A stretch of 64,000 nt of DNA from positions 830,001-894,000 of the forward strand of contig NC_134686.1 in assembly GCF_024713945.1 (NCBI RefSeq), given 5' to 3'. Below, piece by piece: positions 29,391 to 40,953 of this stretch. Under the pieces are notes generated by a model that did no database searches, had not been told where the DNA came from, and was given only the letters and a program-made list of their open reading frames with translations. Each line of letters opens with the position of its first letter. Positions within the stretch are counted from its first letter, which is position 1. Position numbers and translations under genes: made by a program. Source of the DNA: Dermatophagoides farinae (taxonomy: Eukaryota > Arthropoda > Arachnida > Sarcoptiformes > Pyroglyphidae).

Positions 29391-30332
29391 ACAACAACAA
29401 ACCCCCCGTTGGTTGTTATGATAAATAAAAAGTTTCATCATCATCATCATCATGATGATGGACTAAAATCATCATTGGCTGAATTCAATGTACTCATAAG
29501 TGGTGTTGATTTGGGAAAATTATTAAGAATCGAAATTGATTGGCGTAGTAGTAGTAGTAGTAGTAGCAGCACCAGCAGTAGTAGTAGTAGTAGTAGTACA
29601 ACTACTACTACTAGTCAAATTCAACGATCATTGGCAATGATGCAGATAAAAACTTTGAAAAAATTAATTTCACAGTTAACTAATTCTGAAACAATCAATA
29701 CAATACCATTGTTATCAAGTTTTCTAAATGAATTACAACGGATGTCGTTGAATGCCAATCAAACAACACAAATTTTGTTACAACAACAACAGCAACAAAC
29801 ATTCAATAAATATCGATCAAATTTAGCTGGAATCGATATGATGATTTCAAGTAAAACTTTTGATCATAATCAACAACAACAACAACAACAGCAACAGCAA
29901 CAACAACAAAATGAATTGACATCATCATCGTCATCATTTCTATCATCAAAAATAACATTGCCAACGGCTACAATAACAACAGCGGCGGCAACTAAAAAAA
30001 CGAAAACAAAACAAGAATATTTTATTAATCAACCATCATCAATATTACGTGCAATAATAATCAAAAAATTAGAAACAAATGAACAGACTATATTCTGTAC
30101 AAATGAAAAAGTGATGAAAGAAATTTTTATTCATCAACAAAAATCATCATCATCATCATCATCAATATTTAAAACATTAACATTGATGGCCACAAAACAT
30201 TTATCAATGAATTGGTCAATCACTGATCATAATCATCAACAACAACAACAACAACAAACGGAACATGAGCCATTCATCGGGATCGATTCAATTGTATATG
30301 ATTATTGTAATTCATATTGGCAAACATTATGA
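26582..30332 (+). CDS. pancreatic-lipase-family triacylglycerol lipase/phospholipase with long low-complexity C-terminus
   Basis: Exons 26582-27718, 27808-27992, 28076-28164, 28248-28499, 28593-28664 and 28807-30332 join in frame to about 1086 aa. The lipase core hydrolyses lipid esters. Visible: VIVHGY-like strand (KIIVHGY), VDW, the nucleophile elbow GHSLGAH (Ser450), GLDPAEP (Asp473), a Cys-bounded loop of lid size (GCKKN to IGC) and CNHARSF (His564), so the triad is complete. The C-terminal 500 aa are full of Q, T, S, H and D runs in place of a clear PLAT domain. The N-terminal 300 aa are also low-complexity, with a hydrophobic stretch (IWIFSFNLLLVLCL) suggesting secretion or an anchor. 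The start is uncertain (ATG 26582), and an upstream exon is possible. The donor at 27993 (AAA|GTTTT) is weak and is the least certain junction. The other borders restore conserved residues exactly. Confidence 0.88.
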
Positions 30333-30558
30333 TCATCATTTTGTTTTTCATTTATTCCTGTTATTATCATTTTTTTTTTTGTTGTTGTTGTTGTTGTTGT
30401 TCAGATCCTATTTATATATATATCATTTTGTTAATTTCATTCAACGAAAAAAACAAAAAAAAACACACACACATTAATCGTATCATGTCTGAATTTTTGA
30501 TTTTTTTTCTGCTTTTGATAATGATGATGATGATGATGATGATTGAAATATTTTGTCG

Positions 30559-30564
30559 AATAAA
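30559..30564 (+). terminator. AATAAA poly(A) signal, lipase gene
   Basis: AATAAA 227 nt after the lipase stop codon and before the TATA box of the next gene; the only good match in this short spacer. Confidence 0.5.
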
Positions 30565-30672
30565 TTTATAGTTTTTAGGGCAAATCTAATCTTTGGTGTT
30601 TTTTTTTATTTCATCAACTTTGATTTTTCATATATATTGCAATAGTAGCAGCAGCAGCAAATCATTGTGGAT

Positions 30673-30678
30673 TATAAA
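30673..30678 (+). promoter_or_regulatory. TATA box of first aldo-keto reductase gene
   Basis: TATAAA 33 nt before the ATG at 30711. If used, the 5' leader would be only a few nucleotides long, so an upstream start is also possible. Confidence 0.4.
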
Positions 30679-30710
30679 AGTCTTGGCAATAACACCAAGT
30701 TGGTCACAAA

Positions 30711-31986
30711 ATGTCTACAATTTTTGATTCAATTCTTGTCTGTTTATTATTGTTGATGATGATGAATAATAATTGTCCAAGACAGCCATTTTTTGTATCA
30801 TCAATGGAAACGTCCACATTATCATTAGCCACACAGCAACAACAACAATCAAGTAAATATATATCGATTAAATTATAAATTCATCATCAATTTTATATGA
30901 AATTCTTAGCCCTTAATAGAACTGTACAGCTTAAAAATGGTCATTATATTCCTGTTGTTGGTTTAGGCACATCAAGGATTGCAACAACATCTGAACAAAT
31001 AATACAAGCCATAAAAAATGCCATCAATGTTGGTTATCGTCATATTGATACGGCCGATTTGTAAGTTTTGAACTTTTTCCCAGTGTCGTCTCACTCAATT
31101 CATTCATTCATTTTTTTTTCACTACTTTTTTGTTCCTGGAAAAAAAACTTCATATACACATAGCTATCAAAATGAAAAAGATATTGGACAAGCATTATAT
31201 GAACTTATACAAGATGGAAAAATTACTAGAGAAGAATTATTCATTACAACAAAAGTATGGAGTAATCATCATACAAAAGAATTGGCAATCAAATCGGTTC
31301 GCCAATCATTAAAAAATCTTCGTATTGATTATCTTGATTTAGTGCTTATACATTGGCCAATGTCATTTCAATCTGGTGATGAATTTGTACCAAAATTCAC
31401 CAATAACAATACAATAATTGGTAGTGATTTGAGTAAAGAAAATTTTGAATTAGCATATCAAGGTTTAGAAGATGCATGTGATCAGAATCTAACCCGTTCA
31501 ATTGGTGTATCTAATTTCAATATAAAACAATTGGATAAACTTTTATCAACAACAACAACAACAACAAATAGACGACGACGATATGAACCAGTAGTGAATC
31601 AAGTTGAATGTCATCCACATTTGAATCAAGAAAAATTACTTGAATATTGTCAAAATAAACACATACATTTGGTTGCATATTCACCATTACGTCGTGCTAA
31701 TGTAGAATTATTTGTTGAACCAAAATTAAAACAAATTGCTTTGGAACATAATCGAACAATTGCACAGATCATTTTACGTTGGCAATTACAAAGGGGTATT
31801 GTTATTATACCACGTACGAATAAAAAACATCGTATGATAGAAAATATTTCATTATTTGATTTTCAACTAAATCAAACAGAAATGTTGGCCATTATGTCAT
31901 TGGATAAAAGCAACAATAATGGTGGCAGAGAAATCACATTTGAATCAGCTTCACATTTACCAGAATTTCCATTTGTTATACAATAA
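30711..31986 (+). CDS. aldo-keto reductase with N-terminal signal sequence (paralogue 1)
   Basis: Exons 30711-30852, 30910-31060 and 31164-31986 give 371 aa. It belongs to the NAD(P)H-dependent aldo-keto reductase superfamily, which reduces aldehydes and ketones to alcohols. The catalytic tetrad is complete: Asp94 and Tyr99 (DTADFYQNE), Lys128 (TTKVW) and His161 (LIHWP). Further family motifs are GVSNFN, NQVECHPHLNQ, YSPL and a cofactor loop IPRTNKKHRM. The barrel normally starts near residue 1; here about 48 residues precede it, including a hydrophobic LVCLLLLMMM segment then Cys, resembling a signal peptide. Secretory targeting is unusual for this normally cytosolic family. It lies about 380 bp after the lipase stop. 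Paralogue 2 is at 60709-61863. Substrate unknown. Confidence 0.92.
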
Positions 31987-32875
31987 TAACAACAACAACA
32001 ACAACAATTAAATCATTTGCTCTTTAGTGTGTTGTACTATACCACCATTAATGGTAGTTTAGTTAATGGCCTCAAACGAAAAAAAAAGAGAATTCCACCA
32101 TAATATAGCTTAATGAATCATCATTAATTTAAATGATGATCATCATCGGGTTGGCTCCAAATTTTGTCAGAAAAATAAAATAAAAAAAAATAAATTTCAT
32201 TCACAACAAACAGACATCAATCCATTTGTGAATTTTATTTTTCTAGCCCCCTCTATTATTTGTTATTTTTTTTATGCAATAATCCATAGTAGTAGTAGTA
32301 GTAGTAGTAAAAAAGAAACCATGTCAAGGTTCTAGTTTTGTTTGTTTGTTTGTTTGTTTGTTGAATCAATCTATCTATTATGTAAAAAAAAAATAAAATA
32401 AAATAGAAACTGATAAATTGATGAATAATAATAAAATGGAAAAAAAACGAAGGAAAAACCGACCACCAGCACGTATTTGCATTGAATTTTCCTCTTTGAC
32501 AAACAACAAACTACAACAACAACAACGGCAACGACGACGACGACAACGAAGACGACGACAAACACAAAAGTCATTATTTAATAGAAAGAGAAATTTAGAT
32601 TAGATTAGATGAATAAATGAATGAAAAAAAAAATTTTTTTTTCAAAGAGAAAAACGAAAAAATTGAACTTTGGATACAGATTTTTTTTTTCATATATTGG
32701 ACAAATGATTTGAAATGTTCAAGTTTTATACATACCACATTTGTAATGATAATGCGAATATATAACCATTTTTTTTCATGATTAACTTTGATCATCATCG
32801 ACAGTTTATACATTTGTGATAATCAATCGATTTGATTGAAAAAAAAAATTTTTTAAACAAAACAAAACAAAAAAA
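31987..32875. other. intergenic spacer
   Basis: 3' flank of the aldo-keto reductase and 5' flank of the cyclase gene. Holds CAA, GTA and TTTG simple repeats; a possible AATAAA cluster lies near 32170-32190. No further gene seen. Confidence 0.5.
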
Positions 32876-34640
32876 ATGCCGAAACAATTCGATATATCGA
32901 TTATGAAAATTATCGTTCATCACTTTTTTATCATTATTTGTTCGTTATTATTATCATTATCATTTATGATGACAATCATCAATTGTGACAATAATAAAAA
33001 AAATGATGATGATAAAAATATCATCCTAGATAAATCTGTAAGTAATGATTTGGATTTTAAAAAAAAATTGATTTTTATCAAACCAAAAAAAAAAAAAAAA
33101 ATTTGTTTTTGTTTTTTTCACCACTACTGCAACTTCAACTTCATTCGTTGATGATGATGATGATGATGATGATGGTTCGACGAGAGATTAGGATCTCAAA
33201 ATTTTAATTCAAAATATTAAATTTGATAAAGATTTTTTTCAATCAATTTTGGAAAAAATCCTCATACCACGAAGTGTAAATTCAGCTGGCCATGAAACTG
33301 TTCGGCAAGTATGTCACGAATTTTTTTTTTTTTGAAACGAAAAAATTGAGTGAATTTTTTTTTTTGGTTTTTTTTGTTTGTTTTTTTCTTCTTTGCCAAA
33401 AAAAAAAAAAAATATTTTCAGTATATTAAAAATACATTGCGAGACTTGAATTCACGATGGCATATTGAAGAGGATGTATTCCGGACACGAACACCTGCTG
33501 GTCAAGTTAAATTTCAAAACATAATTGCCACATACGTGCCAGAATTTGGTTGTATACGAAGTAAATCATCATTGAAACGAACAATATTAGCCTGTCATTA
33601 TGATTCATTAAAATCGTCGCTAGTAAAAGGCCATAATAATACGGATATTAATCAAGTGGAAAGATTCACTGGTGCCACCGATGCTGCCGTATCATGTTCA
33701 ATGATGATTTATCTAGCGTATACGATGAATGATCATCTGGAAAAACATTGGCTCCACCATTTCAATAGTAATCGTACCATACAATTGAATACATTGCAAT
33801 TAATTTTTTTCGATGGTGAAGAAATTATTCGTTCTGAACCGAATGCATTACGACGTAATAAACGACGATATAAATCGAAATCACCACAAAGTGATTCATT
33901 ATTTGGTTCAAAACATCTTGCTAATAAATGGGAAAAGATTACGAATAAAATCCATGAACAGAGGAAACGATTCGCTACACTGGCAAATATGACCAATATG
34001 AAACGTTCAAGTCGTTATCTTTTATGTGATGGTCAAGATTCAATATCGGCTAAACAGCGACTGATTGATATTCAAAATGAAAATCAAAATAAAAAGAAAA
34101 ATGGTAAAATTACCGAAGTGTTAATAATATCACCACAAGATTATCATACAATTGATGGTATACAATTATTCATATTATTCGATTTGATCGGTGGATCTGG
34201 TTCGCCACGTTTCTATAATACAAATCTCAATACAAGTCAACATTTTCAGCAATTAATTCAAATAGGTATTTTAAAAAAAATAGATAGGTTTTTTCTCACC
34301 TCGTTTTGATTTAACGTTTGATTTTCTGTTTTTTTTTGTTTCTAATCAAGAAAAAAGTTATCTACAATTCAATAATGAAAAGAAAACAGCCAAATCCATG
34401 AGCGGTGGTAGTAATAAGGTTTTCTTTCAACAGAATCCAGCATTTATGGTCAGTTTTGTACGCGATGATCATCTACCATTTGTCATACGAAATGTACCGG
34501 CACTTCATCTGATACCACATCCATTTCCACGAACATGGCATAGTATGGATGATAATGTTGATAATCTTAATTTTAATTCTATTGGCCGTTTTACGAATAT
34601 TATGCAATTATTTCTGTTAAATTTTTTTCGACCAATCTAA
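32876..34640 (+). CDS. QPCT: glutaminyl-peptide cyclotransferase (glutaminyl cyclase), secretory or Golgi form
   Basis: Exons 32876-33037, 33192-33308, 33422-34265 and 34351-34640 give 470 aa. The enzyme converts N-terminal Gln/Glu of peptides to pyroglutamate in the secretory pathway. Visible: hydrophobic N-terminal segment (about residues 11-36); PRSVNSAGHETVRQ; ACHYDS; GATDAAV (zinc ligand Asp180); FFDGEE (Glu226/227, zinc ligand and acid/base); DSLFGSKHLA; FDLIGG; DDHLPF; LHLIPHPFPRTWHSMDDN (Trp437, zinc ligand His438). All key residues are kept. It is longer than the usual 340-380 aa, from a linker after the signal, a basic RRNKRRYKSK insert after FDGEE and a longer segment before the FDLIGG strand. 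The first exon ends in a low-complexity N/D/K stretch. It converges tail-to-tail with the acyltransferase gene to its right. Confidence 0.93.
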
Positions 34641-34690
34641 TGGTCAGCAAAAAAAAAATTGAATTTCACAATATTCGAATCATCAACAGC

Positions 34691-34696
34691 AATAAA
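34691..34696 (+). terminator. AATAAA poly(A) signal, glutaminyl cyclase
   Basis: AATAAA 51 nt after the stop at 34640; implies a very short 3' UTR that runs toward the opposing gene's signal. Confidence 0.6.
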
Positions 34697-34700
34697 GTCA

Positions 34701-34710
34701 TTTATTTATT
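34701..34710 (-). terminator. poly(A) signals of the acyltransferase gene
   Basis: Two overlapping TTTATT copies read AATAAA on the minus strand, about 30 nt past the minus-strand stop at 34738. They lie 5 nt from the opposing gene's signal. Confidence 0.6.
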
Positions 34711-34737
34711 TTTTTTTTTTTTTGGCAAAAAAAACAT

Positions 34738-37700
34738 TCAATTGTCTGTTTGTTGTGGGCGTTTTTGTTGTTGTTGTTGTTCATGTGTCAAACAAGTTGC
34801 TGCATCGTTATTGTTTTTATTATTCAAAACAATATCGTACGTTGATTTAATTGGCGCTGATTTTTTCATTGTTGTTGTTGATGACTTTGGATACAATAAT
34901 AAATGAATCAATTTGGTAAAAGGAAGTTCGAAAAAAATATGTATAATGATTGCAGCAAGAACGGATATTATGATGAGTAGAAAACAGAATGTAAAAGTAC
35001 CGAATTCATTTCTTAATTGTGGAAAACGTGTATGATGTACAATGAACCATGTTAATGGTACATGAACCAAATAAATGGCAAAACTGATTCTAGCCAATGG
35101 TACAAAAAAATGTGATGATAATGTTTTGATAATAATGTTTTCTTTCATTATTGTTGGATATGTTGATAATAAATAGAACATGAATGATAATGATATAAGC
35201 CACAATATATTCGGTATGGTTATAATCAATGCATCCGACCATGAATAGCTGCTAATTAAATCAAGTAATTGTCGTTCTTGTTGATAATCAACATAAAATA
35301 ATGGAAATATATGCGGTACGATGGCCAACATTGCTTGGCTGAATAGAAATAGATTTCTTATTAAAACCTAACCAAATTAAATGATTATATATATATAGGT
35401 AAACAGAGGAACAAAACAACAACAACAAAAAAAATATTAACAAATTTATCATATATAAAACACATGAAAAAAAAATCTAATTATCATTATCGTTATATGG
35501 TCAAACCTTGGACATGTTGAAGATGATTTTTTTGTTGACCATAACACCGATTGTAATGCCAGTAAAATAGGCTTCAAAATGATTATATGTGGCTGTCCAA
35601 TAGAAAAAATAGCCACGATCAGCTAGACTATTTTTTTGGAGGGGAGAAGCGGGGTATATAAATAAAAAACAAAATGTGAAATTAATGATTCCCCCCTTTC
35701 GAAAAAAAGAGATAAATAAATTACGGTAATTGTGGATATAATGGTGAAATGAAAAACGGTATTCCATGTATTTTCCAAATAAACATGACCATGGTCATTA
35801 TGTATGATGAAATGATGAATAAAAATGTTATCATGTAGGCTAAACAATTAAAATTATGATAATGTAATGCCAACACAATGAATGAAAGTAAATAAAGTTG
35901 AAAATCAACGGAAATGTACCATGTTTGAAATCCACACTGTGATGAAAATGAAAATGAAAATTAAACACAATGATGATGATGATGATGAATTGATGGGTGA
36001 AAAAAATATAGAATATCCAACACAAACCATTTGTCTGAAATCTAACCAATTATTTATGTATAACAGATGATATACTAAATTGTTTACACATGGTTTCAAA
36101 TATGGTTCGATAATTTTTTCATGAAATAATGGTCCTGCACCGGTAAAACCTAACAATAATGTTAATATGATATAACCAAGATAACAAGGTGTAAAACGTA
36201 ACCACCGAACCAATACATAACGGCCAAATGATGGTGAATTTTTAGATTTTAAAAAACTTTGTGCTAATAAAAAACCACTAAAAAGAAGAAGTGGGAAAAA
36301 AATAAATCAATTAATTGATTGAGATTGAATAGCAAAAACAAAAACAAAAAATGGCAAAAAAAATTTTGAACCTCATCATAAAAAATGATTTTATAGTCCA
36401 TGTACTATTGACCAGATATCGATTGCTTATATGTTTCATTTGTCGTAGATAATCATCTGGAAAATGAATAAATGGTGATAATGGACTTAAATGTAATACA
36501 CCTTGATTGATTGATACATGTGATATAAGAACTATTAATGTTAATAAAACACGCCAGCCATCGATCCATGGATATTGCATTCGTTTTTTTATAACAAATA
36601 ATGAACGAAAATTTGTACATAACGAAAAACATGATATCATTTGCAATGATTTTGTACCATTATCATCCATTTGAACACCATATATTTCCAATATTGTAGC
36701 CAAAATAATCAATGCAAATAAAATTATTATTGTGGTGGTTAAAATGTATTTGGTTAAAAACCAATCATTAAATGATGAATCCTGTTTTGTTTGACAGAAT
36801 TCAATGTTGAAATTGGTATCGCGTAATGGTTGAAAAGCTGATTTTTTTTGTTGTTGTTGTTGTTGTTGTTGTTCAACAATAACGAAAAACGAAAAAAAGT
36901 TAATAATCAATATAAATAATTGAAAATGCAATTTTTTTTTCATATTTACCATCCTGGATTATATTGCCAACAAATTTTGTTTCACAAACAGATGGTAAAC
37001 ATATTCCATTTGCAATTGGATAACGAACATTGGCCTGTAACCAACGTTCCAATAAAGATTGTTTCCATGTATCATTGATGTTGGCATCAATTTTCAAATA
37101 TTCTGAATTTTGTGTTGGATTTATCGAGGGAAATCTTTTCAAATGATTTGTTGTTGGCAAACGTAATGTAGCAATACAATATTTTCCAATAAATGAGATA
37201 TCATCATCATCATTTTTCGATGATAAATGATAATGATGATGATGGCTAGTAGTATCTATACTGATACAGGAATCGAAATCACCAAAACTAGTAAAAGTAC
37301 CAGATAATAATCCATGGCCAAATATAGATCCAGTAGAATCGATCACTGAAATGAAATGGTGTAAATAATAATTAAATTCAAAATGGAAAAAAAAACAACA
37401 ACAACAAAATTTTCCAACAACAACAAAATAACACTCACATTTAGCTGACCATTCAGTTTCAAGTGGATGTATTAATGTTTGTTTTAATAGTTGTAAACAA
37501 TTTTGATCATTAATAGTTTTGACATAGCTACTAGTGTTGACATTATTATTAAATAAAATTTGATAATATTTTCGATAATTATTAATCATCAATGATTGAA
37601 CATGATTGAAAAGAAAATTATTAGCAATTTGAATCTGATGATCATGAATTATTGGATTAAAATAATCAGCATTATTTTTATATGGATTGGTGGCACCCAA

Positions 37701-37850
37701 ACATATGTTGACAATTAATAATAATAACAACAAAAATGACATGATGATGATGATTATCGTTGTTGTTGATGATGATGATGATGATGATGATATGAACCTC
37801 AAATCATGAAATGATCTTGATCGACTAGATTGTGATTGAAATTTATACAT
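34738..37850 (-). CDS. NRF-6-like (nose resistant to fluoxetine) acyltransferase 3 family membrane protein
   Basis: Minus-strand exons 37850-37439, 37345-36950, 36837-36372, 36277-36028, 35936-35725, 35627-35507 and 35367-34738 join in frame (828 aa from ATG 37850). The more likely start is the ATG at 37742, just before a clear signal peptide (MSFLLLLLLIVNICLGA), giving 792 aa. The lumenal NRF domain has its Cys pattern, ending NGICLPSVCE. Then comes a multi-span acyltransferase 3 domain: IDGWRVLLTLIVLISH (with its His), FFMMSGFLL, YLVRW-like VLVRWLRF, LLYINNW, CGFQTWYISVDFQLY and ARISFAIYLVHVP. In worms the family affects drug and lipid transport; the acyl substrate is unknown. The acceptor at 36840-36838 lies after a CAA repeat but follows a good branch-like TTAAC, and it is the only in-frame choice. 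The C-terminus has a short poly-Q tail. Confidence 0.9.
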
Positions 37851-39437
37851 TTTTGAAGGAAATATCAAAATATATAAAAAAAAACAACTTTCTCACTTTT
37901 CATTCTTAATAATTACCTTTGTTTTCAGTGCAAATGATTCTTTTACAAACATTTATTTTCAGGGCAATATAACTTTATCATCATCATCATCATAGATGGA
38001 CAAATGATGGATTTTTTCTTTTCTTTTTTTTTTAATAAACCGAATATAAACTGATCATATATATGTGTGTATTGCATTTCATCGCAAGAATAATTTTTAA
38101 ATGCCCCCAGCCAGTGATAAAAATAAATAGATTTTCACAAAGATACGGTTGACATTCTTAATATTTGTAAAAAATAAATGATGATGATGATGATGAGATT
38201 GGCAACACCACCACCAGTAGCAGCATCAGCAGCAGCAACAGTACTATAGTGATATCCATCATGAATTTTTGTTTTCCCTTTAATATTTCCCATTTGTTTG
38301 TTTTTTCTTTAACTTCTTTGTTTGTTTGTTTGTTTATGTTTGACATTTATCTTCCATTGTCATATACGTTTTTTTTTCTCTTACTTTATTTGATTCCATC
38401 ACTACAAATAAATGGTCTGGTCAATTGTGAAATATGAACAATGACAATTTTTTTTTGCCATGTTTTTTTTCGGTTAATTCATCAATCAATCAATCAATCA
38501 AATTGAATTAAATCAACCGAATCGATTCAAACAAACACAAACACACACACATCATCATCATCATCATCATGTGGTTTGTTTGAAATGTTTTTTCGTAATA
38601 TTTACCTGATGATAAGTTTCAAGAAAGAAAAAAAAAGACATTTTTTTTTCTTTTTATTTGTACTGTCAATTAGTCATGCACATCATAAAAATATCAAGTT
38701 TCTTCAACGATTTTGCAGATATTTAATCGGTTTTCGATATTTTTTTTTAACAAAAATGGTTTTTATCTTTTATTCTTCTTGATATTTTTTTTACCACATT
38801 CTGTTTGTCTTTGAATCGTTGATAAGGCAGATAAGTAAATGGTAATAGTAGTAGCCAATGGATTGACAACTTGTTCCATGTCCAACACCAATTTTGTCAT
38901 TCATTTCATTTTCTTAATCTCGATTTAATCTTTGGTTTTTACCAAGAATTAAATTACATTTTGAAATACGTTTGAATTAAAACGTTAGAACTTGCCATAA
39001 CCAGTTTGACGAGCAATTTTCAAGATCTATAACGGATTTATTTTTGAATAATTCTTGAACTTTACGCCGTTTGCACAAAAAAAACATTCATGTATCGCCA
39101 TCTATGATGATGATATGTGAGATATATATGTGAATCTATGTGAATCCCAGTGGAAAAAAAACAACTACCATGAAGAATGATGAAAAACCAATATAGACAG
39201 CTTAATTTAATTTATAATATATTTAATATAAGTAAGAAGAGAAAGAAAATAATAACCATAACCTATCGAAGAAAGAAAAAATAGCAAATAATTATTGGCC
39301 TTGACGTTCTTTATCATGATAATGAACGGTGAGGATTCAAAATGAAATCAACAACAACAACAACAACAAGAACAAGAAAAAAGGATGGAAAAAATTTGAT
39401 CGATAAACATGATTAATGTGTCGTGTATCTATATATA
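37851..39437. other. intergenic spacer between divergent genes
   Basis: Separates the minus-strand acyltransferase and plus-strand terpene synthase; it should hold both promoters. Simple repeats include ATC, CAG/CAA and TTTG arrays. A CGCCATCTA motif lies at 39096-39104. No gene seen. Confidence 0.5.
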
Positions 39438-39443
39438 TATAAA
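39438..39443 (+). promoter_or_regulatory. TATA box of the terpene synthase gene
   Basis: TATAAA at the end of a TA run, 42 nt before the ATG at 39486; spacing fits a TSS near 39468 and a leader of about 18 nt. Confidence 0.55.
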
Positions 39444-39485
39444 AAGGACAAGTAAACACAAAGGAAATCAAATCGTGATTTGACA

Positions 39486-40953
39486 ATGCCGCAGGTAAGT
39501 AATTGATTGTGAAATGTTTATGTTTATAAATGTTATTGAAAAGTACTTTTTTTTGTTCCTAAACATTCTAATTAGCCATCGAATGTTGAATATTATGATC
39601 AATTAGATCGATTAAATTTCATTTATCCACATTATGAAAGTCCATTTCCTGTGGTGATAAATCCAAACTATTCCCAATGGATGATACGATACTGTTATGA
39701 ATGGGCTATTGATAATAGTGGACCATTACGAAAACATCAAGCATTCGTTGATTCAATCCGTAATTCTGATCTTGGTCTTTATTCAGCATGTTGTTTTCCA
39801 TCGGCAAATTTTCATCGTTTAGAAAAATTAATGAAATGGTGTACGATGTTTTTTCTTGCCGATGATTATCATGATGGTCTTAGCCGTATACTAAGTAATG
39901 GACAAATTGATTATGGTAATTTTTGGCATCAAATGATCGATATGTTTGATGGTATATTGACCGGCAATCAGTTGAGTATTAATTTTTTTTTTTGCCGAGA
40001 AATTTATATAAAATATTCGAATTTTTTTTTTTGAAACAGATGTAATGAATGGCCAGATTTTATAAAAGCCATACAACGTGTGATGAAAGAAACATATTTC
40101 GATTATACAAAACAACAGATCAATCGATCAATTAAAATGTTTAAAGATTATATAGCTGGTAATATATTGGAAGATGAATGGACCACGAATAATAATAATG
40201 ATCACATGAGTAATGGTAATGGAACAAACGAAACAATTATTCCTAATTGGGATAGTTATATGAAAGCACGTCTTGGTTCAGTTGGTGGTCAGATGACGTT
40301 ACAATTGATTGAATATGCTAAAAATATAGCCCTTACTGATCAGGAATGGAACCATCCATTGATGAAATCATTGATTGATGCTGTATCCGAAGAAATGATC
40401 ATGGTTAATGATCATCTAACATTTCGTAAAGAGGTTGCTGAAGCCAATTTTAAATTTAGCCGTATGAGACATGCTTATACTGTTCTAGTTCATACTAAAG
40501 GTGATTAATTCGAACCAATCATTTATTGTCGATGATAATAATAATTATTTTTCCTATATTTTTCAAATAGGTTTTACATTACAAGAAGCTGTTAATCATG
40601 TACATCAATTAATTCAAGAAAAAGATACCTTTATATTCGATCTAATCGATCAGATTATGCTTGATCCTGTATTGAATTCCAGTACAGAAGCATCAGAACG
40701 ATTACGGCTATATTTGGAAGGTGTAAAAGAAGTATTGGGTGGTTATTGGCGTTATGCTGTTCAAGCACGAAGATATCATGGACAAAATTTTCAATTGGAT
40801 GCTATACCACCTGGTGGACATTTTTTATATGATCAACATCAAACAATTATACTTTTGAATAATAAAAACAAATTAAATAATCATCATAAACAACAACAAC
40901 AACATTATTATGAATGGTTAAAACCGGTACCGGAGAATGTTCAACCAAAATAA
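39486..40953 (+). CDS. canonical class I terpene synthase (microbial-type fold)
   Basis: Exons 39486-39494 (three codons, MPQ), 39576-39970, 40040-40500 and 40571-40953 join in frame to 415 aa. Class I terpene synthases ionise prenyl diphosphates to make mono- or sesquiterpenes. Visible: aspartate-rich motif FFLADDYHD (Asp99, Asp100, Asp103); NSE-type motif NDHLTFRKE (Asn257, Thr261, Glu265); Arg211 in KARLGSVGG, exactly 46 residues before Asn257, the known position of the diphosphate sensor; and Arg356-Tyr357 in YWRYAVQARRY, the C-terminal RY pair. No trans-prenyltransferase pattern (two DDxxD) is present, so this is not an ordinary FPP/GGPP synthase. No signal peptide, so probably cytosolic. 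The last 50 residues are an N/H/Q-rich tail. Introns and AT-rich codons match the neighbours, so it is a resident nuclear gene. The donor at 39971 (CA|GTTGAG) is weak but restores frame and alignment. Product unknown. Confidence 0.88.
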
